Source: Herbaspirillum rhizosphaerae_A (GTDB lineage Bacteria > Pseudomonadota > Gammaproteobacteria > Burkholderiales > Burkholderiaceae_D). Taken from it: DNA of 64,000 nt. The notes beneath the pieces are model-generated. The model saw only the letters and a list, made by a program, of their open reading frames with translations, did not search any database and was not told where the DNA came from. Numbering within the stretch: the first letter of the stretch is position 1; every line of letters starts with the position of its first letter. The translations under genes and the position numbers were made by a program. This document shows, piece after piece, positions 16,527-25,776 of this stretch. The DNA is taken from assembly GCF_046025915.1 (NCBI RefSeq), contig NZ_JAQQFR010000001.1, positions 62,001-126,000 on the forward strand. Reading direction: 5' to 3'.

Positions 16527-17738
16527 TTACTTCCACAGGGAGCACTTCGACTCCGCCTTGGTCATGTAAGCCTGATCGCCTGGAATCGTCTGCACCAGCT
16601 TGTAGTAATCCCATGGGCGCTTGGATTCGGACGGCTTTTTCACTTCCATCAGGTACATGTCATGCACCATGCGGCCATCCGGACGAACCACGCCGTTGGA
16701 GGTGAAGAAATCGTTGATCTTGTTTTTACGCAGGTAGTCCATGATCTTGTCGGCGTCGGTGCTGCCGGTCGCCTTGACTGCCTTCAGATATTGCCCCACC
16801 GCTGATGCATCGCCGGCCTGGAACATCGTCGGCATCTTCTTCATCTTGCCGAAGTAGCGATTGCCCCATGCGCGCGACTGGTCGTTCATGTCCCAGTACC
16901 AGCCGTCGGTCAGGTACATGCCTTGTGTGACTTGCAGGCCCAGCGAGTGCGTGTCGGTGATGAAGATCAGCAAACCCGCCAGCTTCATGGTCTTGTTGAC
17001 GCCGAATTCATTAGCTGCCTTGATGGCGTTGATCACGTCGCCGCCCGCCACTGCCAGGCCAAGAATCTGCGCCTTGGAAGATTGCGCTTGCAGCAGGAAG
17101 GAAGAGAAGTCGGACGTTGCCAACGGCGCACGCACCTGACCCACGACGGTGCCGCCGCCAGCCTTGACCACATCGCTGGTGTCTTTTTCCAGCGATGTGC
17201 CGAACGCGTAGTCAGCCGTCACGAAGTACCACGACTTGCCGCCTTGCTTGGTGATCGCAGCGCCTGTACCACGCGCCAGTGCAGTGGTGTCGTAAGCGTA
17301 CTGGATGGTGTAGGCGTTGCATTCTTCGTTAGTCTGGCGCGTGGTGCCGGCGCCAACCGAGATGAAGACCTTTTTCTTTTCGCCGGCGACTTTACCCATC
17401 GCCAGGCTGGCTGCCGAATTCACACCACCGACGAGCATGTCGACGCCGTCGCGGTCGAACCATTCACGCGCCTTGTTGGCGGCGATGTCGGCCTTGTTCT
17501 GGTGATCGGCAAAAACGAATTCGACCTTCTTGCCGTTGATGGTGCCGCCGGCATCGGCGATCGCCATCTTGATGGCTTCGATACCGCCCTGGCCGTCCAT
17601 GTCGGCGTAGGTGCCGGACAGATCGGTGATGAAGCCGATCTTGATGGTGTCGCCTGCGGCGTTAGCCGCAGTCATGTTGCCTGCGAATGCTGCGCACATT
17701 GCAGCAGACATCGCTGCCAGTTTCAGAAATTTTTTCAA
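16527..17738 (-). CDS. ABC transporter substrate-binding protein (LivJ/Peripla_BP_6 type)
   Basis: Periplasmic binding protein of the branched-chain-amino-acid/amide type, 403 residues. It has a signal peptide with an ANA site near residue 27 and the family opening IKIGFITDLSGTYADMDGQGG, then ADHQNKADIAANKAREW. The start codon is TTG, seven bases after AGGAG; no ATG fits. It is the last gene of an operon with an aldehyde and an alcohol dehydrogenase and has no permease or ATPase beside it. It may therefore use a transporter encoded elsewhere or act as a sensor protein. Ligand unknown. Confidence 0.88.
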   Translation of the reverse strand: MKKFLKLAAMSAAMCAAFAGNMTAANAAGDTIKIGFITDLSGTYADMDGQGGIEAIKMAIADAGGTINGKKVEFVFADHQNKADIAANKAREWFDRDGVDMLVGGVNSAASLAMGKVAGEKKKVFISVGAGTTRQTNEECNAYTIQYAYDTTALARGTGAAITKQGGKSWYFVTADYAFGTSLEKDTSDVVKAGGGTVVGQVRAPLATSDFSSFLLQAQSSKAQILGLAVAGGDVINAIKAANEFGVNKTMKLAGLLIFITDTHSLGLQVTQGMYLTDGWYWDMNDQSRAWGNRYFGKMKKMPTMFQAGDASAVGQYLKAVKATGSTDADKIMDYLRKNKINDFFTSNGVVRPDGRMVHDMYLMEVKKPSESKRPWDYYKLVQTIPGDQAYMTKAESKCSLWK

Positions 17739-17820
17739 ACCCGTCTCCTCTGTTGTTATGGTTCCACCGTAACGCGCAGCATCATGAATGGCTGCGCGCT
17801 ACCTCCCTCTTTTTACTGCT

Positions 17821-19416
17821 TTACGCTGTACGCGGATCGTTCACCACAGCCTTGGTTTGTTCACCATCGACAAGACGCATCAGGCCCAGCGGATTCGCGT
17901 TTTGCAACGCTGCCGGCAACAGTTCGTCCGGATAATTTTGATAGCAGATCGGACGCAGGAAACGGTCGATCGCCAACGTGCCGACGGACGTGCCGCGCGC
18001 ATCCGAAGTCGCTGGATACGGACCACCGTGCACCATCGCGTCACTGACTTCAACGCCGGTCGGGAAACCGTTGACCAGCAAACGGCCGGCCTTGTGTTCC
18101 AGCAGCGCGATCAGATCCTGATAGGCGCGCAGATCTTCCGGTTGCGCCTGCAAAGTCGCGGTCAGCTGACCGTGCATGTTGCGGGCGAAGTCGATCAGTT
18201 GTTCGCGGCTTTCCAGCTCGACGATGACTGTTGCCGGGCCGAACACTTCTTCTTCCAGCGGCGCATCCTTGGTGAACAAGACGGATGCTTCCGCCTTGAA
18301 CAGATGCGGCACAGCCTGCGTATCGCTGCTGCCGCCGGCGGCAACGGTAACCACGCCAGGAACCTTGCTCAGACGCTCCACGCCACCACCATAGGTCTTG
18401 AGACCGGCGCTGTTGAGCATGGTCTGAGGAGATTGTGCAGCCATCGCATCGCGCAGTTGTTCGATGAACTTGGTCAGTTCCGGCGAACGTACGCCCAGCA
18501 CCAGACCCGGGCTGGTGCACAGCTGGCCGACGCCGACCACGACCGAGCCGATCAGATCGCGTGCAATCGCTTCGCCGCGTGTTGCCAGTGCTTGCGGCAA
18601 CAGGATGATCGGGTTGATGCTCGACATTTCGGCGAACACCGGAATCGGTTGCGGACGCGCTGCCGCCATGTCGCACAATGCACGGCCGCCGCGCAGCGAA
18701 CCGGTGAAACCGACCGCCTGAATACCTGCGCTCTTAACCAGTTGTGCACCGACGCGATCGCCGTAAATCATGTTGAAGGTACCGGCAGGTACGCCACTGC
18801 GCTTGACTGCGCGTTCGATGGCATCAGCCACCCGTTCGGAGGTGATCAGATGGCCGCTGTGCGCCTTGAACACGACCGGGCAACCGGCTGCCAATGCGGC
18901 TGCGGTATCGCCGCCGGCAACTGAAAACGCCAAGGGGAAATTGCTGGCGCCGAACACGCCGACCGGACCAACGCCGATACGGTATTGACGCAGATCGGGA
19001 CGCGGCAACGGCTGACGTTGCGGCAGTGCCGTATCGATGCGCGCACCGTAAAAATCGCCACGGCGCAAGACCTTTGCGAACAGGCGCATCTGGTTGCTGG
19101 TGCGGCTGCGCTCGCCTTGCAGACGGGCTGCCGGCAAGGCGGTTTCGCGCGACACTTCAGCGATGAAGTCGTCGCCAAGGGCGTCGATTTCTTCCGCGAT
19201 GGCGTCGAGGAATTTGGCGCGTGCTTCAGACGACAAAGCGCGATAGACAGGATAGGCAGCGCTGGCCGCGTCAACCGCTGCGGTGACTTCTGCTTCGGTC
19301 GCGGTCAGAAATGGAACTGCGTGTGCTTCGCCGGTCGCTGCTGCGATGCTGAGCAACTTGACGTCGCCCTTGCCGCTGCGTGTGCCGCCGATGTAGTTAT
19401 GTCCGAGGATGGTCAT
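17821..19416 (-). CDS. NADP-type aldehyde dehydrogenase, ketoglutarate-semialdehyde-dehydrogenase-like
   Basis: ALDH-superfamily enzyme of 531 residues. The oxyanion Asn is in FGASNFPLAFSVAGGDTAAALAAG (N159), the cofactor Lys in VFKAHSGH (K184), the general-base Glu in VFAEMSSINP (E263) and the nucleophile in GQLCTSPG (C300). The HSGH and MSSINP variants and the length match 2,5-dioxovalerate (alpha-ketoglutarate semialdehyde) dehydrogenases rather than betaine-aldehyde types. GGAG precedes the ATG. It lies 14 bases after the alcohol dehydrogenase gene, so the pair could oxidise an alcohol to an acid in two steps. Confidence 0.88.
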   Translation of the reverse strand: MTILGHNYIGGTRSGKGDVKLLSIAAATGEAHAVPFLTATEAEVTAAVDAASAAYPVYRALSSEARAKFLDAIAEEIDALGDDFIAEVSRETALPAARLQGERSRTSNQMRLFAKVLRRGDFYGARIDTALPQRQPLPRPDLRQYRIGVGPVGVFGASNFPLAFSVAGGDTAAALAAGCPVVFKAHSGHLITSERVADAIERAVKRSGVPAGTFNMIYGDRVGAQLVKSAGIQAVGFTGSLRGGRALCDMAAARPQPIPVFAEMSSINPIILLPQALATRGEAIARDLIGSVVVGVGQLCTSPGLVLGVRSPELTKFIEQLRDAMAAQSPQTMLNSAGLKTYGGGVERLSKVPGVVTVAAGGSSDTQAVPHLFKAEASVLFTKDAPLEEEVFGPATVIVELESREQLIDFARNMHGQLTATLQAQPEDLRAYQDLIALLEHKAGRLLVNGFPTGVEVSDAMVHGGPYPATSDARGTSVGTLAIDRFLRPICYQNYPDELLPAALQNANPLGLMRLVDGEQTKAVVNDPRTA

Positions 19417-19430
19417 TTGTCTCTCTCCGT

Positions 19431-20570
19431 TTACATCGATTGTGTGAGCATGCGTGTGTAGTCGTCTTCCGACGCGACACGCGGATTGGTCTTGTGGCTG
19501 TGGTCAGCCAGCGCCCCCTTGATAATCTTGGGGAACATGTCTTCGGTCACGCCCAGTTCGGCCAGGCCGGTCGGCAAGCCGAGGCGCTTGCTCATGTCCT
19601 TGATGGCAGGGCCGATATCGGCTTCATTTGCCAGACCCATGGCGTGCGCCATGCGCGCCAGTTTCTTTTCCTTGATGACCGACTCCGAATCCTTGTTGAA
19701 TTCAATGATGGCAGGCAGGAAGATCGCGTTCAATGTACCGTGATGCAGACGCGGATTGATGCCGCCCAGCGAGTGGCTCAGGCTATGCACGCAACCGAGA
19801 CCCTTCTGGAATGCCATCGCGCCTTGCATCGATGCGCTCATCATGTTCAGACGCGCTTCGCGGTCGTGCGGTTCTTTGGTAGCGCGTTCGATATGCGCCC
19901 AGGCGCGCCACAAACCGTCCAGCGCGATACCGTCAGCCGGCGGATTGAAGGACGGCGCCATGAAGGTTTCCAGGCAATGCGCAATCGCGTCCATGCCGGT
20001 GGCCGCAGTCATCATCGCCGGCAGATTCAGTGTCAGTTCCGGATCGCAGATCGCCAAGCGTGGCACCAGATACGGCGACAACACGCCGACCTTGCGGCCG
20101 TCGTCAAGAATCAGAATCGCACCACGACCGACTTCGCTGCCGGTACCCGCAGTGGTTGGAATGGCGATCACAGGCGCCGTCTTGGCGGTGATGTTGGCCA
20201 GGCCGCCTTCGATCAGAGCGAAGGACTTCAACGTGCCTTCATGCGTGCCGCATACGGCCACGCCCTTGGCGAGGTCGATCGACGAACCGCCGCCGACGGC
20301 GATGATGCCGTCACAGGCGCCGTCGCGGAACATCTTGACCGCAGCGCGCACGGCGTTTTCATTCGGGTTCGGGGGAGTTTGATCAAACACGGCGACTTGT
20401 GCGCCGTCTTTCAGCTGGGCCACGACCTTGTCGAGGATGCCGGCGTTGCGAATACCCATGTCGGTGACGATCAGCGGTTTACGAATACCGATGCGGTCGC
20501 ATTCCTGCTGCAGCAGCGCGAGTGCGCCGTAGTCGAACTGAACCTGGGTAATGTAGTTAATCAGTGCCAT
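19431..20570 (-). CDS. Iron-containing alcohol dehydrogenase (group III)
   Basis: NAD(P)-dependent dehydrogenase of the FucO/YiaY family, 379 residues. GGGSSIDLAKG (from residue 93) binds the cofactor. Metal ligands are D194 and H198 in GMDAIAHCLE, H262 in CVHSLSHSLGG and H277 in RLHHG. It is the first gene of the minus-strand operon and is divergent from a LysR regulator across 182 bases. The substrate is not readable from sequence. Confidence 0.92.
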   Translation of the reverse strand: MALINYITQVQFDYGALALLQQECDRIGIRKPLIVTDMGIRNAGILDKVVAQLKDGAQVAVFDQTPPNPNENAVRAAVKMFRDGACDGIIAVGGGSSIDLAKGVAVCGTHEGTLKSFALIEGGLANITAKTAPVIAIPTTAGTGSEVGRGAILILDDGRKVGVLSPYLVPRLAICDPELTLNLPAMMTAATGMDAIAHCLETFMAPSFNPPADGIALDGLWRAWAHIERATKEPHDREARLNMMSASMQGAMAFQKGLGCVHSLSHSLGGINPRLHHGTLNAIFLPAIIEFNKDSESVIKEKKLARMAHAMGLANEADIGPAIKDMSKRLGLPTGLAELGVTEDMFPKIIKGALADHSHKTNPRVASEDDYTRMLTQSM

Positions 20571-20713
20571 TACATAGCCTTAAAGTTATAGATATACTTG
20601 CAATGCCATTCAGATCCGGCAGTCTCCAAATGTCTTTGCGCACGGCATTTCCCTACGCAAATCAAGCTTTAGAGGCGAAACTGTATGCCAATCATCACGC
20701 TTTGCCTAATGAG

Positions 20714-20731
20714 AGCTATTGATACAGCTAT
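20714..20731. promoter_or_regulatory. Possible LysR-regulator site in the divergent promoter region
   Basis: AGCTAT is repeated with a six-base spacer (AGCTAT-TGATAC-AGCTAT) 22 bases before the LysR gene start and about 145 bases before the alcohol dehydrogenase start. The location is typical for an autoregulatory site, but the repeat is short and this is only a candidate. Confidence 0.3.
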
Positions 20732-20752
20732 AACTCGGACTCATACATAATA

Positions 20753-21694
20753 ATGCAAGATATCCCTTCCCTCAGCTCTATCACTTCCCGCCTGCATCTC
20801 AAGCAATTGCGGCTCCTGACCGCGCTGGCCGACCACGGCTCGCTGCTCAAGGCGGCGGAGCAGGTTGCACTGACACAACCCGGCGCCAGCAAGGCTTTGC
20901 AAGAGATTGAGACGACCTTGGGCGCAAAGCTGTTCGTGCGCACCAACCGCGGACTGGAAGCCACCGACCTCGGTCATTGCGTGATCCGCTACGCCAGACT
21001 GATCCAGACTGACCTGGCCCACCTGCGCGAGGACATGATCGGCATTCTGCAAGGTCATGGCGGGCGGCTGGCGCTGGGCGTGATCATGGGTGCGGTACCG
21101 CTGCTGACCGATGCGCTCACGCGCTTATTGGAGAAGCGCCCCGCCCTTTCCGTAGAAATCGTCGAAGACACCAGCGCACGGCTGCTGCGGATGCTGGATC
21201 AGGGCCGGCTCGACATGGCAATCTGCCGTACCAGCATCAGTCAGCAGCCGCACCTGTACGACAGCATCAATATCCATAACGAAAAGCTTGCCGTCGTGGC
21301 CAACATCCACCATCCGCTCGCGCAGCAGCAGACGCTGCAATTGAGCGATCTGGCCGACTCGCGCTGGGTGGTCTATTCGGCCAACATGCCGATGCGCCTA
21401 CTGCTGGAACGCGAATTCCACGAAGCCAATCTGCGCTTCCCGCTGCATCTGCTGGAAACCACCTCGGCCTTCACGACCTTGTCCTTGTTACAGAGAAATC
21501 CATCTTTCGTCGCGCTGATGTCGGTCGACGTGGCGCAGTTTTGCACTCGCTTCGGCATGACGACCATCCTGCCGCTGCCACTGCAGTCGCGCAGCGAACC
21601 GTATCAGTTGGTGACGCGTCACGGCAGCATGCGCTCCTCGGTGGCGCAGTTGTTCATCGACGAATTTGCTGAAGTGCCGCCGGAGCTGGCGTAG
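20753..21694 (+). CDS. LysR-family transcriptional regulator
   Basis: 313-residue regulator. The winged helix-turn-helix (about residues 13-72) reads LKQLRLLTALADHGSLLKAAEQVALTQPGASKALQEIE, and a LysR substrate-binding domain follows from about residue 100. Its divergent position next to the alcohol/aldehyde dehydrogenase operon makes it the probable regulator of that operon. The ribosome site is weak. A strong terminator follows. Confidence 0.93.
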   Translation: MQDIPSLSSITSRLHLKQLRLLTALADHGSLLKAAEQVALTQPGASKALQEIETTLGAKLFVRTNRGLEATDLGHCVIRYARLIQTDLAHLREDMIGILQGHGGRLALGVIMGAVPLLTDALTRLLEKRPALSVEIVEDTSARLLRMLDQGRLDMAICRTSISQQPHLYDSINIHNEKLAVVANIHHPLAQQQTLQLSDLADSRWVVYSANMPMRLLLEREFHEANLRFPLHLLETTSAFTTLSLLQRNPSFVALMSVDVAQFCTRFGMTTILPLPLQSRSEPYQLVTRHGSMRSSVAQLFIDEFAEVPPELA

Positions 21695-21716
21695 CTGCGC
21701 TACTGATTGCAAACGT

Positions 21717-21749
21717 AAAAAAAAGCGCTCCGGTCGGGAGCGCTTTTTT
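21717..21749. terminator. Bidirectional Rho-independent terminator
   Basis: GCGCTCC / GGAGCGC with a five-base loop is flanked by eight A on the left and six T on the right. It therefore works for the LysR gene on the plus strand and for the peroxiredoxin gene arriving on the minus strand. Confidence 0.92.
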
Positions 21750-21792
21750 GTGGGTGCCTGACTTGGTGACAAGCTTGGCCCTAAACGTCTGC

Positions 21793-22431
21793 TTATTTGT
21801 TCGGCTGCGGTGTGATGCGCAGATAAGGACGTGGCGAGGTGTAACCCTTTGGATACTTTTGCTTGATGACTTCTTCATCCTTGACCGACAACGGGATGAT
21901 GACGTCGTCGCCGTCTTTCCAGTTACCTGGTGTTGCGACGGTGTAGCCGTCCGTCAGTTGCAGCGCATCCAGCACGCGCAGCACTTCGTCGAAGTTGCGG
22001 CCGGTGCTCATCGGGTAAGTGATGATCAGGCGCACCTTCTTCTTCGGATCGATGATGAAGAGCGAACGGACCGTCGCTGTTTCCGACTGATTCGGGTGGA
22101 TCATGTCGTACAGGCCGGCGACTTTCTTGTCGACGTCGGCAACGATAGGGAAACCGACCACGGTCTTTTGCGTGTCTTCGATGTCCTTGATCCATTGATT
22201 GTGCGCTTCGGCGCCGTCCACCGACAACGCGATGGCCTTGACGTCGCGCTTGTCGAATTCAGGCTTGAGTTTGGCAGTCAGGCCCAGCTCGGTGGTGCAG
22301 ACCGGCGTGAAGTCGGCCGGGTGCGAAAACAGGACAACCCAGGAGTCGCCCGCCCATTCGTGAAACTTGATTTTGCCGATCGAAGAATCTTGCTCGAAAT
22401 CCGGCGCGGTATCGCCCAAACGTAAGGTCAT
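21793..22431 (-). CDS. 1-Cys peroxiredoxin (Prx6-type)
   Basis: Cytoplasmic thiol peroxidase of 212 residues. The peroxidatic Cys is C45 in HPADFTPVCTTELG. There is no second conserved Cys further on, and the long C-terminal region (VIIPLSVKDEEVIKQKYPKG) is typical of the Prx6/1-Cys class. An AGGAG site precedes the ATG. It appears to be monocistronic between a bidirectional terminator and a 323-base gap. Confidence 0.93.
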   Translation of the reverse strand: MTLRLGDTAPDFEQDSSIGKIKFHEWAGDSWVVLFSHPADFTPVCTTELGLTAKLKPEFDKRDVKAIALSVDGAEAHNQWIKDIEDTQKTVVGFPIVADVDKKVAGLYDMIHPNQSETATVRSLFIIDPKKKVRLIITYPMSTGRNFDEVLRVLDALQLTDGYTVATPGNWKDGDDVIIPLSVKDEEVIKQKYPKGYTSPRPYLRITPQPNK

Positions 22432-22754
22432 CTTAGTCTCCTAGTAACGAATTGGTCAGGGAAACGCGCTTCGTATCCGTCGCTGCAACCACGCAGCGAC
22501 GCAATTGGCAATGAACAACTGTGCGGATCGTGAAACGCGCTCTTAAACAGGACGTTAACTATAGCGTCTATGTTGATCGCGTTCCAACAACTATTAACGC
22601 CTAACCTAATAACCGCGGGCTATGACAAATTCACGCGCCGCTGAACGCAAGAAGTTGGCAGGACGACAAATGAGAGGAAGGTGAAAGCAAAGCGACGATG
22701 CCGGTCAGGTCATCGTCGTTAAGAGAGCAGAGAGACGAGAAAGCTGTGAAGTTC
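22432..22754. other. 323-bp intergenic region between peroxiredoxin gene and dsbD
   Basis: Both flanking genes are on the minus strand, so this stretch contains the dsbD 3' end signals and the peroxiredoxin promoter. Apart from a hairpin at 22692-22719 I see no gene and no clear OxyR- or Fur-like site. Confidence 0.5.
22684..22719 (-). terminator. Probable terminator after dsbD
   Basis: ACGACGATG pairs with CATCGTCGC (the outermost pair is imperfect) around a 10-base loop, followed on the minus strand by TTTGCTTTC. The U-run is interrupted, so this is less certain than the other terminators. Confidence 0.6.
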
Positions 22755-24614
22755 TTAGCGGACGGCTTGCAAGCTTTGCAGGAACTGATCCGCGCTCTGA
22801 TAGCCGATTACCCGCTTGCCCGGCAATTCGCGTCCCTGCCGGTCAAACAGGATGATGCCCGGTGGCCCGAAGAGCTGAAAACGTTTGAGCATGGCTTTGT
22901 CGTCGGCATTGTTGGCGGTGACATCAATCTGCAGCAAGACCATTTGCGAGAACTGTTCACGTACGCGAGCATCGGTGAAGGTGAATTTTTCCATCTCTTT
23001 GCAGGAGACGCACCAGTCTGCATAGAAATCCAGCAGTGCCGGTTTGCCGCCGGTCTGCGCCAAGGCGGCGTCCAGTTCGGCAATCGAGCGTACGCGCACA
23101 AAGTCGGTATGCGCGATCTGAGTGGCACCACCACCACGCAAGTGCGACAGTGGCGCCAATGCATCCCGCCCGCCGGTGGCGACGCTAACCAGTTGCAGCA
23201 ATCCCAGGACAGCAAACGCCAGACCAAAAGCACGTGAGATCCAGCGCGCCGGCTGCCGCCACAGCAGATAAGCGCCATACGCGATACCCAGTGCCGCCCA
23301 GCCCGCAACGAACAACCACGCCGGGATAACCGGCGAGACCATCCACAATGCCGTCGCCAGCATGAGCACGCCGAAGAAGCGTTTGACAGCATCCATCCAG
23401 GCACCGGCGCGTGGCAACAAGGTGCCGGCCGATGCGCCGATGATCAGCAAAGGTACGCCCATGCCGATCGCCATGGCGAACAAGGCGCTGCCGCCGAGTA
23501 CCACGTCGCGTGTCTGACTGATATAGAGCAAGGTGCCGGCCAGCGGTGCCGCGACGCACGGTCCGACGATCAATGCAGAGATGGCCCCCATGACAAAGAC
23601 ACCGGCCAGCTTGCCGCCACCCTGCTGCCCGGATACCTGCGTCAGTTTTGATTGCAGCGCCGCAGGCACCTGCAACTGATAGAAATCGAACATCGACAGC
23701 GACAAGCCAATCATCAGCAGAGCGAACAAGCCCAGCACCCAGGGATTCTGCAATGCCGCGGAGAGACCTTCGCCAATCATGCCGGCGGCGACACCAAGAG
23801 CCGTGTAGACCAGCGCCATGCCGAGCACATACGTGACCGACAGCAGCAGGCCGCGTCCGCGACTGGTCTGCGCGCCCTCACCAACAATGATGGATGACAG
23901 AATGGGCACCATCGGCAACACGCAAGGCGTAAATGACAGGCCGATGCCAAACAGGAAGAACAAAGACAACACGGCCAACAACTTGCCGCTCTTGAGAATT
24001 GCGGCGATCTTGTCCATGTCGGAGGCACCCGCTTCGCCGGCATTGTCTACATTGGCTGGATCAGCCGCATTGGCGGCTTTGACGACTTGTCCGACAGCGT
24101 CCGGCGACATGGTCGCGACGGTATCCATCGGCGGATAGCACAAGCCCTGATCGGCACAACCCTGCCCGGTTGCCGTCAGTTTGAACGCGCCGGCGGCGTC
24201 GACCGGAATGCGAACGCTGACGCTGTTGCGATAGGTTTCAACTTCCTTCTGGAAGTTGTCGTCGTACTTCACTTTACTGTGCGGAAAATCAGGCTGGCCG
24301 AGCGTCGCACCTTCCGCCTTGAAATGGAAACGGTCGCGATACATGTAATAGCCGTCGGCAATCGCATAGTTGATTTCCAGCGTCTTGGCGTCGAGCATCG
24401 TGGCGGAAAACTTGAACGCGACTTCGGGGGCCAGATAGTCCTCTGCGTGCGCGGTCGTCGGCAGCATCAACAATGCAACCGACATGGTTGCAACGATAGC
24501 GACGAACAACTGCAGCGCAGTCAGCCAGTTTTTCCAGCCTCCTTGTTTTCCCGATTGGTCTGATTGTCCCCATTCGGCACCGCTTCGCGCGGCAACCTGC
24601 AAACGCTTAAACAT
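22755..24614 (-). CDS. dsbD: Thiol:disulfide interchange protein DsbD
   Basis: Inner-membrane protein that moves reducing power from cytoplasmic thioredoxin to periplasmic thiol proteins. It has an N-terminal signal with an AHA site near residue 57 and a periplasmic alpha domain with the Cys pair in CADQGLC. Eight or so helices follow, with the redox cysteines in SFTPCVLPMVPIL and VGPCVAAPLAG. The C-terminal thioredoxin domain has CVSC at 535-538. All six redox cysteines are present in 619 residues. It overlaps cutA by 8 bases. It could supply reductant for cytochrome c maturation by the ResB/CcsA pair in this window. Confidence 0.95.
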   Translation of the reverse strand: MFKRLQVAARSGAEWGQSDQSGKQGGWKNWLTALQLFVAIVATMSVALLMLPTTAHAEDYLAPEVAFKFSATMLDAKTLEINYAIADGYYMYRDRFHFKAEGATLGQPDFPHSKVKYDDNFQKEVETYRNSVSVRIPVDAAGAFKLTATGQGCADQGLCYPPMDTVATMSPDAVGQVVKAANAADPANVDNAGEAGASDMDKIAAILKSGKLLAVLSLFFLFGIGLSFTPCVLPMVPILSSIIVGEGAQTSRGRGLLLSVTYVLGMALVYTALGVAAGMIGEGLSAALQNPWVLGLFALLMIGLSLSMFDFYQLQVPAALQSKLTQVSGQQGGGKLAGVFVMGAISALIVGPCVAAPLAGTLLYISQTRDVVLGGSALFAMAIGMGVPLLIIGASAGTLLPRAGAWMDAVKRFFGVLMLATALWMVSPVIPAWLFVAGWAALGIAYGAYLLWRQPARWISRAFGLAFAVLGLLQLVSVATGGRDALAPLSHLRGGGATQIAHTDFVRVRSIAELDAALAQTGGKPALLDFYADWCVSCKEMEKFTFTDARVREQFSQMVLLQIDVTANNADDKAMLKRFQLFGPPGIILFDRQGRELPGKRVIGYQSADQFLQSLQAVR

Positions 24615-24939
24615 TCAACTCTTTCCTTGTTTCTGCCACGATCCAGTTCAGATAGGCCGGCAAACCGGCCGCGATCGGGATCGCAATAATCTCGGGCACA
24701 TCATACGGGTGCGCGGCTTTGATCGCCGCTTCCAGTTCGGCGTAGCGCGCCTGCGTCGTCTTGACCATCAGCGTAACCTCGCTGGCGTGCTCGATGGCCC
24801 CCTGCCATTGATATACCGACTGTACCGCAGGCATGATATTGACGCAGGCGGCCAGCCTCTTTTCCACCAGAGTACGCGCCATGCTGTTGGCCAGCTCGGC
24901 GTCCGGTACATTGCTCAAGACGAGCAGAGTTTGTTCCAT
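24607..24939 (-). CDS. cutA: Divalent-cation tolerance protein CutA
   Basis: Small trimeric protein of the CutA1 family, with the family motif VKTTQARYAELEAAIKAAHPYDVPEI followed by AYLNWI. The start is the Met after GGGGAG, giving 110 residues; a reading to 25146 adds an unrelated Arg/Ala-rich leader and is rejected. Its stop overlaps the dsbD start. The cutA-dsbD pairing is widespread in proteobacteria. Its biochemical role is still debated; metal binding is the usual suggestion. Confidence 0.94.
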   Translation of the reverse strand: MEQTLLVLSNVPDAELANSMARTLVEKRLAACVNIMPAVQSVYQWQGAIEHASEVTLMVKTTQARYAELEAAIKAAHPYDVPEIIAIPIAAGLPAYLNWIVAETRKELNV

Positions 24940-24974
24940 GGCAATTCTCCCCGAGAGTGGCGTTGCAACCGGCA

Positions 24975-25751
24975 TCAAAAACGACGGCGCGTAAAAATCA
25001 TCGCCACATAAAAGCCGCCGCAACAATACACTGCCAATATCGCCAGATCCAGCAAAGGTGTCTGCGGCCAGCCGCCAAGCACCAGCGGGCGCACCAGATT
25101 GACGGCCGCGCTCAGCGGCAGAAATTGCGATATCAGCTGCAGCCACGACGGTAGCTGCGCAACCGGATAATACACGCCCGACAGGAAAACCATCGGCGTC
25201 AGAATCAGTGTGAAATAGTAGGTGAAGAAATCATAACCGCGCGCGAGTGCATTCATGATCAGACCCAGCGCCGCGAAGGTCATGCCGGCGAAGAACAGTA
25301 CCGGCAACACCAGCAGCACCTGCACATGCAGGCCGATGCCGAGCGCGAACATCACGCAGAGAATGGCGACGCCGCTGAACAAGGATTTGGTGGCGCTCCA
25401 GAGCAGCTCTGCCAACACAATGTCGTCCAGCGCCAACGGGGCATTCATCAGCGCATCCCAGGTGCGCTGCACGCTCATGCGCGAATAAGCGGAATACAAC
25501 GCCTCGAACGACGACGCCATCATGACCGACATGCAGATCGAGCCGGATGCCAGATAGTGGATGTAAGGAATACCGTCGACTTCCTTGAGCATGCTGCCGA
25601 GGCCGTAGCCGAAGGCGATCAGCGTAATCAGCGGATCGGCAATGTTGCCCAGGACACTGGCGACCAGGAGCTTTTTCCAGACCAGAAAATTACGCCGCCA
25701 GATCGGATAGAAACGCAGCGAGAATGCGGGAATGGCGTAGAGGCTTGTCAT
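24975..25751 (-). CDS. NodJ-type ABC-2 transporter permease
   Basis: Inner-membrane permease of 258 residues with about six helices. The stretch LVWKKLLVASVLGNIADPLITLIAFGYGLG, QRTWDALMNAPLALDDIV and TLILTPMVFLSGVYYPVAQLP match NodJ of rhizobia closely. Members export lipids, oligosaccharides or drugs; the cargo here is unknown. It starts 25 bases after the ATPase gene and is followed by cutA after 35 bases. An AGGA site precedes the ATG. Confidence 0.9.
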   Translation of the reverse strand: MTSLYAIPAFSLRFYPIWRRNFLVWKKLLVASVLGNIADPLITLIAFGYGLGSMLKEVDGIPYIHYLASGSICMSVMMASSFEALYSAYSRMSVQRTWDALMNAPLALDDIVLAELLWSATKSLFSGVAILCVMFALGIGLHVQVLLVLPVLFFAGMTFAALGLIMNALARGYDFFTYYFTLILTPMVFLSGVYYPVAQLPSWLQLISQFLPLSAAVNLVRPLVLGGWPQTPLLDLAILAVYCCGGFYVAMIFTRRRF

Positions 25752-25776
25752 GTCGGGTCCTTGGTTCTCGATGTTC

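Noticed and set aside
24940..25146. Sixty-nine extra N-terminal codons for cutA
   Set aside because: They overlap the permease gene, do not resemble CutA, and the Met after GGGGAG is the family start.
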